A stretch of DNA of 64,000 bases from contig NZ_OY763930.1 of NCBI RefSeq assembly GCF_963667685.1, positions 1,470,501-1,534,500 of the forward strand. The letters are read 5' to 3'. Below are positions 50,130-58,418 of this stretch, piece by piece. The position numbers were made by a program, and so were the translations under genes. The stretch comes from Maridesulfovibrio sp. (GTDB lineage Bacteria > Desulfobacterota > Desulfovibrionia > Desulfovibrionales > Desulfovibrionaceae). The notes beneath the pieces are model-generated. The model worked only from the letters and a program-made list of their open reading frames with translations, searched no databases and had not been told where the DNA came from. Within the stretch, counting starts at the first letter, position 1, and the number at the start of each line of letters is the position of its first letter.

Positions 50130-50302
50130 GTTTGTTTTCCTCCTTGGAAGGGTTTATTGCGGTTTACCAGAATCCTTATCCACGGGCAAACACATGATGA
50201 TGCGAACAGTAATTTTATTAGCTCTTCATTCTCTTGGTATTTGAAGCTTGTGTCCTGTTTGGAAGGCGGATAATATATTTTAAGACTAAAAAAGGAGCAG
50301 GT

Positions 50303-50710
50303 ATGCCAATTCTGAAATGGGATGAAAATTACTCTGCCGGGGTAAAGATTCTTGATGACGAACATAAGCAGCTCATTGCCATGATCAATAAGGCGTATGA
50401 CTCAGTAACGAATATGGAAGAGGATATAGTCCTTAGAGAGCTGGTTAAGGAGATGAGAGCCTATGCCGCGAGCCATTTTGCTACTGAGGACAACTTGATG
50501 AATACATATGGATATCCAGCATTAGCGGAACATCTTGAAATGCATGAAAGTTTTGCCGTTAAAGCTGAAGCCCTGAATAATCTGGTCAGTTCCGGTGATA
50601 AAGTAGACCCGGTCAAGGTGTTCAAGCTTCTGGCCGACTGGTTGCGGGATCATATTATGAAGACAGACAAAGAGCTTGGTAAATTTTTAAATGAGCAGGG
50701 TGTAAAATAG
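50303..50710 (+). CDS. Bacteriohemerythrin
   Basis: A 135-residue di-iron oxygen-binding protein. All ligands are in place: His21 in DDEHKQ, the HFATE pair, the HLEMH pair and the HIMKTD pair. Such proteins bind oxygen for delivery, storage or sensing and are frequent in motile anaerobes. It is a single domain without a fused receptor. AAAGGAG stands before the ATG at 50303; the longer frame from 50234 has no support. A terminator follows. Confidence 0.93.
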   Translation: MPILKWDENYSAGVKILDDEHKQLIAMINKAYDSVTNMEEDIVLRELVKEMRAYAASHFATEDNLMNTYGYPALAEHLEMHESFAVKAEALNNLVSSGDKVDPVKVFKLLADWLRDHIMKTDKELGKFLNEQGVK

Positions 50711-50736
50711 CCTGATCACGATAGTTATAAAAAGCG

Positions 50737-50771
50737 AAAAAGGCTCTCCGTGGCAGAGAGAGCCTTTTTTC
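50737..50771 (+). terminator. Terminator of the hemerythrin gene
   Basis: AAAAAGGCTCTC pairs with GAGAGCCTTTTTT. It lies 27 bases after the stop; A and T runs at both ends could also serve the convergent Hsp20 gene. Confidence 0.85.
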
Positions 50772-50797
50772 ATGGGGGTGTGAAGGGGTAAGGTGCT

Positions 50798-51148
50798 TTA
50801 TTCGCTTGTAATTTGTATTTTTCTTGGCTGGACTTCCGGCATCTTGGGAAGGAAGAGTTCCAGCACTCCGTTTTTAAGGTTTGCTTTGATGTTTTCGCGG
50901 TCCACTGTGTCTGCAATGGTGAATCTGCGGGCATATTTACCTTCGCAGAATTCCTGATCAATAAATTTTTCACCATCGCCGAGGGTGGCTGCTGCTTTGC
51001 CTGAAACAACAAGGGTGTTCTCGTCTAAATCAATATCGAGGGATTCTTTGCTGACACCGGGCAGGTCCACATACATGTAAAATCCCTGTTCGTTTTCGAC
51101 GATATCTGTTGCAGGACTGAAATTTTCTATCTTTTTTTCTTCACTCAT
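50798..51148 (-). CDS. Small heat-shock protein Hsp20 (second of a pair)
   Basis: A 116-residue alpha-crystallin-type chaperone. The domain runs from about 15 to 110, with DLPGVSKESLDIDLDEN, the sheet motif YARRFTIADTVD and the conserved ANLKNGVLELFLPK. The N-terminal arm is very short. It holds unfolding proteins until ATP-driven chaperones act. It lies 13 bases after the first Hsp20 gene, in one transcript. Confidence 0.92.
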   Translation of the reverse strand: MSEEKKIENFSPATDIVENEQGFYMYVDLPGVSKESLDIDLDENTLVVSGKAAATLGDGEKFIDQEFCEGKYARRFTIADTVDRENIKANLKNGVLELFLPKMPEVQPRKIQITSE

Positions 51149-51161
51149 GTTGAACCCTCCA

Positions 51162-51575
51162 TTATTCTACAGCAATATCAACTTTTCTTGGTATTGATGT
51201 TTCAGTTTTGGGGAGAACTATATTCAAAATTCCGTCTTTTACTGATGCAGATACTTTATCTACATCAACTGTAGTGTTGATGGAGATGATTCTTTGAAAT
51301 GTGCCTGAAGGTCTTTCCTGCCTGAAGTACCTGCCTTCTGGCAATTTGCGTTCTCCCTTTATTACAAGGTTCTTTGCTGTGATTGTGATTTCCATATCAT
51401 TAATGGAAACTCCTGGTACTTCCGCACGAATATATATGTTGTTTTCATCTTCACTGATGTTCAACGGAGGATATGAAGCTTTTCTCCTGTTGTGATGATG
51501 AGGGTTAAATGCATCGTTGAAGATTTTATCAAATTCATACGGAAAGTTATAGAATGAACTAAAGTCGATAACCAT
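51162..51575 (-). CDS. Small heat-shock protein Hsp20 (first of a pair)
   Basis: A 137-residue alpha-crystallin-type chaperone with a longer N-terminal arm than its partner. Domain motifs are EVPGVSINDMEITI, RPSGTFQRIISI and ASVKDGILNIVLPKTE. The C-terminal IPRKVDI carries the I-x-I-like anchor that links dimers into oligomers. GGAGG is seven bases before the ATG at 51575. The pair probably forms mixed oligomers. No CIRCE element is seen upstream. Confidence 0.93.
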   Translation of the reverse strand: MVIDFSSFYNFPYEFDKIFNDAFNPHHHNRRKASYPPLNISEDENNIYIRAEVPGVSINDMEITITAKNLVIKGERKLPEGRYFRQERPSGTFQRIISINTTVDVDKVSASVKDGILNIVLPKTETSIPRKVDIAVE

Positions 51576-51698
51576 AAATAACCTCCTGTTATCTTCGTCT
51601 GGGATACAAATATGCATTCAAAAAAAGTTGTCAACATTGTAGAGTGTAAATTTTGTATGATAAGAACATTTAAATTTATTAAACATCCGATATAAAAC

Positions 51699-51738
51699 AA
51701 AAAAATCCCCACATGAAAATCATGTGGGGATTTAAATT
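51699..51738 (-). terminator. Terminator of the FKBP gene
   Basis: AAATCCCCACATGA pairs perfectly with TCATGTGGGGATTT around a three-base loop; a long T-run follows on the minus strand, 36 bases past the stop. Confidence 0.9.
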
Positions 51739-51768
51739 TTTTCACGGACTTGTTGCGTCCGTTAAAAA

Positions 51769-52200
51769 TTAGGACACGATTTCGAGGAGTTCTATCTCGA
51801 ATATCATGGTCTGTCCTGCGAGGGGATGGTTACCGTCGAGAACAACTTTATCATCGGATACTGATTTGATGGTTACGTTAGTAACACCCTGGTCAGTGTT
51901 GACCTGAAGCATCATGCCCACTTCGGGATTGATTTCCGGCGGAATCTGGTTGCGGTCTACTTCAAAGGTGTGCTCTTCGTGGTAGGGGCCATAGCCTTCT
52001 TCGGGGCTGATTGTTGCTTTAACCTTTTCGCCGGTGGAAAGGCCTTTGACAGCGTCTTCAAAACCCTTGATCAGCATACCCTGACCGAGAACTATCTCAA
52101 GAGGTTCTCCTCTTTTGTAAGAGGAATCAAATTCAGTACCGTCTTCGAGGGAACCGGCATAGTGGACGCGGATTTTGTCGCCGTCTTTGGCTTGGGACAT
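51769..52200 (-). CDS. FKBP/SlyD-type peptidyl-prolyl isomerase
   Basis: A 143-residue cytosolic proline isomerase. The FKBP part shows IRVHYAGSLEDGTEFDSS and GQGMLIKGFEDAVKGL, and the inserted IF domain (about 70-125) carries EEGYGPYHEEHTFEV. That is the SlyD layout, without the His-rich metal tail of E. coli SlyD. It acts as a folding helper. AAGGAG precedes the ATG. It is 56 bases after the Trm112 gene in the same direction. Confidence 0.93.
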   Translation of the reverse strand: MSQAKDGDKIRVHYAGSLEDGTEFDSSYKRGEPLEIVLGQGMLIKGFEDAVKGLSTGEKVKATISPEEGYGPYHEEHTFEVDRNQIPPEINPEVGMMLQVNTDQGVTNVTIKSVSDDKVVLDGNHPLAGQTMIFEIELLEIVS

Positions 52201-52256
52201 GTAAACTCCTTGGTATTCGCGGATAGCTGTAATGCTTTTATCCGCATGGGTTATAT

Positions 52257-52442
52257 TTATTTATTTTCCCACTGGTCAGCGGGAACTGCTTCATCAACTA
52301 ACATAATCGGGATTTCATCTTTGACCGGGTAGACAACTTCACAGCTTTCGCATTTAAGTCCGGATTCTCCGTTGAGAAGTTCCAGTTCGCCCTTGCACTT
52401 GGGGCAGACAAGAATGTCGATCAGTTCTTTATTCAGAGTCAT
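52257..52442 (-). CDS. Trm112-family (YcaR-like) zinc-ribbon protein
   Basis: A 61-residue protein with the Trm112 pattern: LIDILVCPKCKGELELL, then LKCESCEVVYPVKDEIPIML. Two CxxC pairs form a zinc ribbon. Eukaryotic Trm112 activates methyltransferases; the bacterial role is less clear. The ATG at 52442 is seven bases after AAGGAG, while the longer frame from 52550 overlaps the opposite gene and is rejected. Confidence 0.88.
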   Translation of the reverse strand: MTLNKELIDILVCPKCKGELELLNGESGLKCESCEVVYPVKDEIPIMLVDEAVPADQWENK

Positions 52443-52539
52443 AAAGGTACTCCTTGCACATTGTTTGATCCCTATCCTATAACTATAGAAAACAAATTCC
52501 TCAACCCCGCATTTTCCAGTGCTGCTATCGGAGATTATT

Positions 52540-53397
52540 ATGTCTGCCATTGATCTGCATACTCATTCTACTGCATCAGACGGAACCCTTAGCCCTGCCG
52601 AGCTTGTCAGGGCAGCGAAAGAAGCCGGGCTGTCCGCCATCGCCTTAACTGATCATGATACCATGGACGGACTTCCCGAAGCCCTTGAGACCGGGGTAAA
52701 AGCCGATGTGGAAGTTATTCCGGGCTGCGAACTCAGTGTGCATAGTGATGTCGGAGTGCTGCATGTTGTCGGGTTGTGGGTGGACCCTTATTCGGATCGC
52801 TTGAAACGTGTTTTTGATGATGTGCGTGGTATGCGGATTGAGCGTAATGAGGCTGTTGTGGAGAAACTTCAGCAGCTCGGCTTTGACATATCCATGGAAG
52901 AAGTGCAGGGTCAGGCCGCCGGGACCATCGGCAGGCCGCACATGGCCAGAATCATGCTCCAGAAAGGATATATAAAAAATTACGATGAGGCCTTTAACAA
53001 TTATCTTGGAAAAAAAGGTAAGGCCTATTTCCCCAAGAATAATATTTCCGCTGAAGAAGCCTTTGAGCTTTTACATTCCACTGATGCGACCCCGATTCTT
53101 GCCCACCCTTTCCTGCTCAGCAAAAATGAAGATGTCCTGGACCGGGAAGTAGGGCGGCTGAAGGAGATGGGGTTGCAGGGGATTGAAGTCTATTACAGTT
53201 CCCACACCATTGAAATGACCGACCGCATCAAGCGCCTTGCACGCAAGTATAATTTGCAGCCCAGCGGGGGGTCTGATTTTCACGGTTCAGTGAAGCCGGA
53301 AATACAACTGGGAAAGGGAGCCGGAAAGCTGTTCGTACACCACAGCGTGCTTGACGGGCTCAAGGCATTCAGGCAGTCCAAGGGACTTAAAATTTAA
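52540..53397 (+). CDS. PHP-domain phosphoesterase (RNase AM/YciV-like)
   Basis: A 285-residue metal-dependent enzyme. The PHP motifs are present: DLHTHSTASDGTLSP (metal site), TDHDTMDG, GCELSVH, ILAHPF and GSDFHG. The family removes 3' phosphate from 3',5'-bisphosphonucleotides or trims RNA 5' ends. The ATG at 52540 has GGAG upstream. It shares a short divergent promoter region with the Trm112 gene, and the U32 gene follows after 25 bases. Confidence 0.9.
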   Translation: MSAIDLHTHSTASDGTLSPAELVRAAKEAGLSAIALTDHDTMDGLPEALETGVKADVEVIPGCELSVHSDVGVLHVVGLWVDPYSDRLKRVFDDVRGMRIERNEAVVEKLQQLGFDISMEEVQGQAAGTIGRPHMARIMLQKGYIKNYDEAFNNYLGKKGKAYFPKNNISAEEAFELLHSTDATPILAHPFLLSKNEDVLDREVGRLKEMGLQGIEVYYSSHTIEMTDRIKRLARKYNLQPSGGSDFHGSVKPEIQLGKGAGKLFVHHSVLDGLKAFRQSKGLKI

Positions 53398-53422
53398 CCA
53401 CTATAATTTAAATATAATCGTT

Positions 53423-54703
53423 ATGACTTATACAGAAGAGAACCCGGAAATTGCCCGTCCCATTATTAAAGAAATGCCGGAATTGCTTTGTCCGGCAGGT
53501 AATATGGAAAAACTCGAAACCGCAGTCGCCTACGGAGCCGATGCCGTATATCTCGGTGCAGGAGACCTGAACCTGCGTTCTGCCGGGGCCGGGTTCAAAT
53601 GGGAAGAGTTACCCGTTGCTTTTGAACTCTGCCGCAAGAATAACGTTCAGGCTTATTTCTGCGTCAATGCCTATCCCAAGGAAAAGGATCTTACCAAGGT
53701 GCGTGCCGACCTTGAGAAGCTGTCTAAGTGTCCTCCGGACGGCCTGATTATTGCCGATCCCGGTGTGCTCATGCTGGCTGCTGAGATTCTGCCCGATATT
53801 CCGGTGCACATCAGCACTCAGGCCAATACCGGTAACAGCGAGGCCGTGAAGTTCTGGAAGAAATTTGGCGCCTCAAGGGTCAATCTCGCTCGTGAGCTTT
53901 CTGCTTCAGACGTGGCTGATATCGCCGCAGAATCCGGTGGTATGGAGCTGGAGATGTTTGTCCATGGGGCCATGTGCATGGCGATTTCCGGGCGTTGTTT
54001 CCTAAGCGCCTGGCTGAATGACCGTTCCGCCAACATGGGGCGGTGCACACATCCCTGCCGTTTTGAATATAAAGCTACCGGCCTGCGTGTGGAAGAGAAG
54101 ACCCGACCCGGGCAGGATGTCTGGGAGGCGGTGGAACATGATGGCTATACTGAGTTTTTTGCGGCCGAAGACCTTTGCCTCGTCCATTACGTGCGCATGC
54201 TTGCAAAACTTGGGGTTGCGTCCCTGAAAATTGAAGGGCGGACCAAAAGTTCTTCTTATCTTGCGCAGGTCGTGGACGTTTACCGCACTGTGATTGATAA
54301 AGTCAAAGAGGGTGGACCGTTGCCCGGAAACGCAATGGAAGAGTTGGTTAACGCGGCCACTCGTCCCCTGACCACTGCCTTCTTTAAATCTTCCGGTCCC
54401 AGCACTCTCGCCCTGCCACCGTCCAAGGAAGAACGCAAACCGGTTGTGGCCCGAGTTCTTGAACAGCGGGAAGACGGAAGCTGGCTGCTTTCCGTAAAAG
54501 CACGCTGGGAAGATGCTTGTGATGTAAGTCTTTTACTTCCCGGTCTGAAAAGACCGCTGGTGGCTTCCGGTGATTATTCATTTACCGCAGCCGACGGCGA
54601 GCCTAAAGATGTGATTCATTCAGGAACACAGGCAGTTCTACGTTGTGATCATCCCGGTATTGCGGCAGGTGTTTTTATCCGAAAAGAAGCGCTTAAGAAT
54701 TAA
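53423..54703 (+). CDS. U32-family peptidase-like protein
   Basis: A 426-residue protein of the U32 group. Motifs are ELLCPAGNMEKLETAVAYGADAVYLG near the start, HISTQANTGN, NLARELS, and the marker EMFVHGAMCMAISGRCFLS. Several cysteines (CMAISGRC, CTHPC) could bind a cofactor, as in the RNA-hydroxylating relative RlhA. A protease role is not proven for most members. The ATG at 53423 has no strong ribosome site, so the start is a guess. Confidence 0.88.
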   Translation: MTYTEENPEIARPIIKEMPELLCPAGNMEKLETAVAYGADAVYLGAGDLNLRSAGAGFKWEELPVAFELCRKNNVQAYFCVNAYPKEKDLTKVRADLEKLSKCPPDGLIIADPGVLMLAAEILPDIPVHISTQANTGNSEAVKFWKKFGASRVNLARELSASDVADIAAESGGMELEMFVHGAMCMAISGRCFLSAWLNDRSANMGRCTHPCRFEYKATGLRVEEKTRPGQDVWEAVEHDGYTEFFAAEDLCLVHYVRMLAKLGVASLKIEGRTKSSSYLAQVVDVYRTVIDKVKEGGPLPGNAMEELVNAATRPLTTAFFKSSGPSTLALPPSKEERKPVVARVLEQREDGSWLLSVKARWEDACDVSLLLPGLKRPLVASGDYSFTAADGEPKDVIHSGTQAVLRCDHPGIAAGVFIRKEALKN

Positions 54704-54888
54704 ATTCTGTTGCAAAAATGCAGGTTTTACGCATTTTAAGTTTATGAACATTGACCGCAGACCTTTGTTTATATAATCCTATAAGTAGGAAAATGGAGAA
54801 GTTTAGCATCAGTCGGAATATAACTGCATTGCACACGCTGATCTTTTGAGAATAACATCACTGGCCGACGGCCATAAGGAGGTTCCAT

Positions 54889-55566
54889 ATGCTGGTTAAA
54901 AACTGGATGTCCAAGGACGTAATCACCCTGAACCACGACCGCTCTATGATGAAGGCTGCCAAGCTGATGAAGGATAATGTAATCAGCAGGCTGCCTATTG
55001 TTGATGAAGACGGCGTTCTGGTCGGTATTATTTCGGATAGGGACATCAAGGAAGCCTCTCCCTCCAAGGCCACTACCCTTGATATGCATGAGCTTTACTA
55101 TCTACTCTCTGAAATCAAGGTTAAGGACATCATGTCCCGCAAGGTGTTCACTGTTTCTGATGAAGATACCGTGGAAAAGGCAGCCGTGCTCATGCAAGAA
55201 AACAAGATCGGCGGTGTTCCGGTTGTGGACGCTGATAACAAGTGCATCGGTATCATTACCAATACCGATGTTTTTAAGGTTCTGATCAGCATTACCGGAG
55301 TTCTTGACGGTGGAGTGCAGGTCGGTCTTGCCCTCTCAAATGCACCGGGCTCGCTTAACGGTGTTCTCGACTACCTTAAGGATAACGGTGGGCGGGTTAT
55401 GTCTATCCTGACTTCCTATGAACCGGAGCAGGAGAACATGCGCCATGTGTTCATCCGCATCCACGACATGGACAAGGCTACCCTGAATATGATCAGGGAA
55501 GGACTGGCAGAGAGGTTCAACCTGCTTTACTGGGTTCGAGATTCCGTTCACGGACTGACTGCATAA
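54889..55566 (+). CDS. CBS-pair protein with a C-terminal ACT-like domain (AcuB-like)
   Basis: A 225-residue cytosolic protein. Two CBS motifs occupy about 1-60 (VITLNHDRSMMKAAKLM, GIISDRDIK) and 75-135 (VFTVSDEDTVEKAAVLM, GIITNTDVF). The rest (about 145-215) resembles an ACT-type ligand-binding fold. CBS pairs bind adenine nucleotides, so it probably senses energy state. AAGGAGG stands before the ATG. Its partner is unknown. Confidence 0.87.
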   Translation: MLVKNWMSKDVITLNHDRSMMKAAKLMKDNVISRLPIVDEDGVLVGIISDRDIKEASPSKATTLDMHELYYLLSEIKVKDIMSRKVFTVSDEDTVEKAAVLMQENKIGGVPVVDADNKCIGIITNTDVFKVLISITGVLDGGVQVGLALSNAPGSLNGVLDYLKDNGGRVMSILTSYEPEQENMRHVFIRIHDMDKATLNMIREGLAERFNLLYWVRDSVHGLTA

Positions 55567-55590
55567 AATTTGAAATAAGATATGAAAAAA

Positions 55591-55622
55591 CAAAGCCCCC
55601 CGTTCTTAAGAGCGGGGGGCTT
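55591..55622. terminator. Bidirectional terminator between the CBS and YchJ genes
   Basis: AAGCCCCCCG pairs with CGGGGGGCTT around a ten-base loop that can pair further (TTCT/AGAG). It lies between convergent genes. Confidence 0.85.
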
Positions 55623-55651
55623 CTAATATTCAGACTTGTGGAAGGTTGTTA

Positions 55652-56134
55652 TCAGCCGCAACACTTCTTGTATTTCTTACCGCTGCCACAGGGGCAGGGT
55701 TCATTACGTCCTACTTTCTTCTCTTTCTTAATGGGCTGCTGGGGAACAAAGTCACCTTCTATGTAAAACCATTTGCCATCACGTTTTTCGAAAAGACTGG
55801 CTTCGTGGTGAGTTTGGATAGCTCCCTGCTGCCTGAATTTGGCGATGAATTCCACCTCTCCGGTTTCATCATCTTCCATTCCCTTGGAGGTAGAAACAAT
55901 TTCCAGACCGAGCCATGTGGAGGTTTCAGCCCATACTTTGACCTGCGCCTCGTCATAATCATGTTTGCTTTCCGGGGCGAGAGTATCGCCGAGGTAATCA
56001 ACCTGCTTGACTGCAAATGCTGTATAGCGGGAACGCATGAGGGCTTCGGCGGTAGGTGCTGGCTCTTTTCCTGTGATGTATGGTTCGCAGCAGCTCTCGT
56101 AAGCTTTTCCGGAACCGCATGGACATTCATTCAT
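55652..56134 (-). CDS. YchJ-family protein with two SEC-C motifs
   Basis: A 160-residue protein with a zinc-binding SEC-C motif at each end: [16 protein letters not shown] and [15 protein letters not shown]. Between them lies the YchJ domain with [14 protein letters not shown]. The SEC-C motif is also found in SecA, where it binds SecB. The function of YchJ proteins is not known. The start ATG at 56134 is after a GGAGAT-like site. Confidence 0.88.
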   Translation of the reverse strand: MNECPCGSGKAYESCCEPYITGKEPAPTAEALMRSRYTAFAVKQVDYLGDTLAPESKHDYDEAQVKVWAETSTWLGLEIVSTSKGMEDDETGEVEFIAKFRQQGAIQTHHEASLFEKRDGKWFYIEGDFVPQQPIKKEKKVGRNEPCPCGSGKKYKKCCG

Positions 56135-56201
56135 GTTTCTATCTCCAAGTAATAATTGATTTCTAGTGTTAGTCCATCATATTTATTGATGGGCAATAAT
56201 A

Positions 56202-56561
56202 CTAGTGGTTTCCGCAGGACTCGTGGTCGTCGCAGATAGTTGCGGAATCAGTGATTTTTCCTGCCGCCCACTGTGCCACCGCTTCCTTGAGGTCACCACC
56301 ACAACCGCGGATAACCTGAATGCCGCTGTTCTGCAAGAGGTTAACTGCGCCTTGACCCATGTTGCCGGCGAGCAGCATTTCTACACCCTTTTCAGCGAGG
56401 GTGGGGACGATGTTAGATTTGCAGCCGCAGCCCGGGGGAGGGGTGAGTTTTTCTTCCGCAACAATATTTTTGGATTCATCGAGAGTGAAAATGGTGAAAG
56501 CTTCACAATGCCCGAAGTGACCATCAACCATTCCGTCTCTGGAAGGAAGTGCGATTTTCAT
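56202..56561 (-). CDS. NifX/NifB-associated (dinitrogenase cofactor-type) protein
   Basis: A 119-residue protein of the Nitro_FeMo-Co fold: MKIALPSRDGMVDGHFGHCE at the start, ELLAGNMGQGAV-like central part, and GIQVIRGCGGDLKEAV near the end. It has extra cysteines (GCGCK, CDDHESCGNH) that could hold an Fe-S or metal group. Relatives without nitrogenase context are common in sulfate reducers. The ATG at 56561 has AAGGAG upstream; the longer frame from 56759 is rejected. Confidence 0.87.
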   Translation of the reverse strand: MKIALPSRDGMVDGHFGHCEAFTIFTLDESKNIVAEEKLTPPPGCGCKSNIVPTLAEKGVEMLLAGNMGQGAVNLLQNSGIQVIRGCGGDLKEAVAQWAAGKITDSATICDDHESCGNH

Positions 56562-56672
56562 AATTAATCTCCTTGAAAAAAAGTAAGAACGATGCAAGAC
56601 CCGAAGCATCGTACTTAAAAAATGGTGCGCCGCCATTTGCGCATTAAAAAACAAAACATCCAGCCGAAAGCT

Positions 56673-57089
56673 ATGATAAGTATCACTTCGACATTGTCTA
56701 TACCAGATAGCGAAATTAGTTTCTACGCCAGCCGCAGTTCCGGCCCGGGCGGACAGCATGTTAACAAGACTTCTTCAAAAGTAAGTCTTGTTTTTAATGT
56801 GCAGGACTCTCCATCCTTAAGCGATGACCAGAAAATGCTGATAATCAGCGTTATTGGCGGGCGTATTAATTCCAAAGGAGAATTACATATTTCATGTGAA
56901 GAGCACCGCAGCCAGTTTCGTAATAAAGAAGAGGCTATCTCACGGTTTGCAAAAATATTGGGCGATGCTTTGAAGCCGGTGCGTAAAAGACGTAAAACTA
57001 AAATTCCGTATTCAGCTAAACGCAAGCGGCTTGATAGTAAAAAGAAACGTGCTGAAGTTAAACAAGGCCGCTCAAAACCGGATTATTAG
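56673..57089 (+). CDS. arfB: Alternative ribosome-rescue factor ArfB
   Basis: A 138-residue release-factor-like peptidyl-tRNA hydrolase. The GGQ motif is in SRSSGPGGQHVNKTSSKV, and a basic C-terminal tail (from about 105, KPVRKRRKTKIPYSAKRKR) enters the empty mRNA channel of stalled ribosomes. The length matches YaeJ/ArfB (about 140) and not RF1/RF2. The start at 56673 is the first ATG before the conserved region, with only a weak ribosome site. Confidence 0.92.
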   Translation: MISITSTLSIPDSEISFYASRSSGPGGQHVNKTSSKVSLVFNVQDSPSLSDDQKMLIISVIGGRINSKGELHISCEEHRSQFRNKEEAISRFAKILGDALKPVRKRRKTKIPYSAKRKRLDSKKKRAEVKQGRSKPDY

Positions 57090-57173
57090 TTCCGCTCCGT
57101 GTAAGGAAGTCCTTGCTCCAAATTATTGGAGAGGTTAACTTAGTTTGAGCTGGAAAAATGCCCGGAGGTTCTT

Positions 57174-57701
57174 ATGAAAAAGCTGGTTTTTCTGATCATC
57201 TTTGTGTTTTGCTGTGCGTCTGCTTCTTTTGCCGAACAGGAAGGTTTCGCCGCTACTTCAGACGATATCCTGCGCATGATTACTGATCCGGGTGGGCGGG
57301 TTTTTCTTCAGATTGAGTTCAAGGTTAACTCAGCTAAAATAAGTGAAAAAGCATACCCTGTAGTGAATTCTCTAGGGCAGGCCCTCACTTCAAGCACCGG
57401 CTTGAATATGCAGGTAAAGCTTGTCGGCCATACAGATTCGGCCGGAGACAAGGATTACAACCGGACTTTAAGCCTGAAACGGGCGGAAGCAGTTAAGAAT
57501 TATCTGGCTGTGTATTTCAATATAGACCCCGGACGTGTAGAAGTGCAGGGCATGGGTGAGGCTCAACCTATCGCATCTAATGAGAACGCGCAGGGTAGAG
57601 CCCGTAATCGCCGGGTAGAAGTCATAAATATAACGACAAAAACAGTTTCTCCTACAGTTCCGGACGCAGTTCAAGGGGTGGACACCCAAAAATTATGGTA
57701 A
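57174..57701 (+). CDS. OmpA-family periplasmic protein
   Basis: A 175-residue exported protein. A signal peptide ends near SFAEQ (about residue 21). An OmpA-like peptidoglycan-binding domain follows (about 45-155): VNSAKISEKAYPVVNSLG, VGHTDSAGDKDYNRTLS and MGEAQPIASNENAQGRARNRRVE. There is no beta-barrel. It probably tethers to the cell wall. GGAGG precedes the ATG. Confidence 0.88.
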   Translation: MKKLVFLIIFVFCCASASFAEQEGFAATSDDILRMITDPGGRVFLQIEFKVNSAKISEKAYPVVNSLGQALTSSTGLNMQVKLVGHTDSAGDKDYNRTLSLKRAEAVKNYLAVYFNIDPGRVEVQGMGEAQPIASNENAQGRARNRRVEVINITTKTVSPTVPDAVQGVDTQKLW

Positions 57702-57732
57702 AAAATACTTGCGAAAAGCATTAATCAGGCGG

Positions 57733-57761
57733 TTGACATTTGTTAATCACTTGATTAGTCG
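57733..57761 (+). promoter_or_regulatory. Promoter and operator of the TetR-family regulator gene
   Basis: TTGACA (57733-57738) is followed after 17 bases by TAGTCG. Within the spacer lies the dyad TTAATCACTTGATTAG (57743-57758), which resembles the dyad at 58367-58382. The -10 ends seven bases before the ATG, so transcripts would be leaderless or nearly so. Confidence 0.55.
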
Positions 57762-57767
57762 AGTCTG

Positions 57768-58349
57768 ATGACAAAACGCGAAAAAATTTTTCAAGCCGGG
57801 GCGAAACTCTTCGCCGAGCGATCATTCAACTCAGTCGGAATCAGGGATATTGCCCGCGAAGCTGACGTGAACAGTGCCATGATCTCTTACTACTTTGGCG
57901 GTAAGTCCGGATTGTTGCGCGAGATTTTCAGCGCATTCAGCGAGCGAATGATAGACATAATAAGTAGATCCATGTCTGAAGCCAGAGACCATACTGAATT
58001 GGTAGAGTTGAATGTGGCAATGTTTGTTGAGGATGCCAGACAGAATCGCGATGTTTATCTGGTCGGGCTGCGTGAGCTTAACCACGGCTGTGGAGAGCTA
58101 CAGGATCTACGGAAAGGTCTGTACAACACCGGGTGGAATTTCTTTGAACAATTTCTTAAAAGATGCGGCTCCAGAATAGATTCTTCCGAAGAAAGGCGCG
58201 AGATATGCTTTACTGCTGTTCTTGGGATTGTTTTTTCAGACTATTTATTGGGGGGCGGCAATTATATAGATGATGACCGAAAGGTTGAAGAGTACATAAG
58301 AGTTGTGACTGTTTTTCTTAAATCAGGCAGTCCTGCCCTTTGGGAATAA
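57768..58349 (+). CDS. TetR/AcrR-family transcriptional regulator
   Basis: A 193-residue repressor. The N-terminal HTH (about 1-50) is clear: IFQAGAKLFAERSFNSVGIRDIAREADVNSAMISYYFGGKSGL. The C-terminal ligand domain is like that of CerR/RutR-type regulators. It lies just ahead of the RND efflux genes and is flanked by two alike dyads, so it probably represses itself and the pump. No ribosome site is seen before the ATG at 57768. Confidence 0.9.
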   Translation: MTKREKIFQAGAKLFAERSFNSVGIRDIAREADVNSAMISYYFGGKSGLLREIFSAFSERMIDIISRSMSEARDHTELVELNVAMFVEDARQNRDVYLVGLRELNHGCGELQDLRKGLYNTGWNFFEQFLKRCGSRIDSSEERREICFTAVLGIVFSDYLLGGGNYIDDDRKVEEYIRVVTVFLKSGSPALWE

Positions 58350-58366
58350 TTTTTTTTAATTTAAAA

Positions 58367-58382
58367 CTAATCAACTGATTGA
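58367..58382. promoter_or_regulatory. Second TetR-type operator, before the RND efflux genes
   Basis: CTAATCAACTGATTGA matches the operator TTAATCACTTGATTAG at 57743 in 12 of 16 positions, with the same 7-2-7 layout. It lies 36 bases before the start of the pump operon. Confidence 0.55.
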
Positions 58383-58418
58383 TTGATTGCTTCATAACGG
58401 CAGTTAAGGAGAGTGACC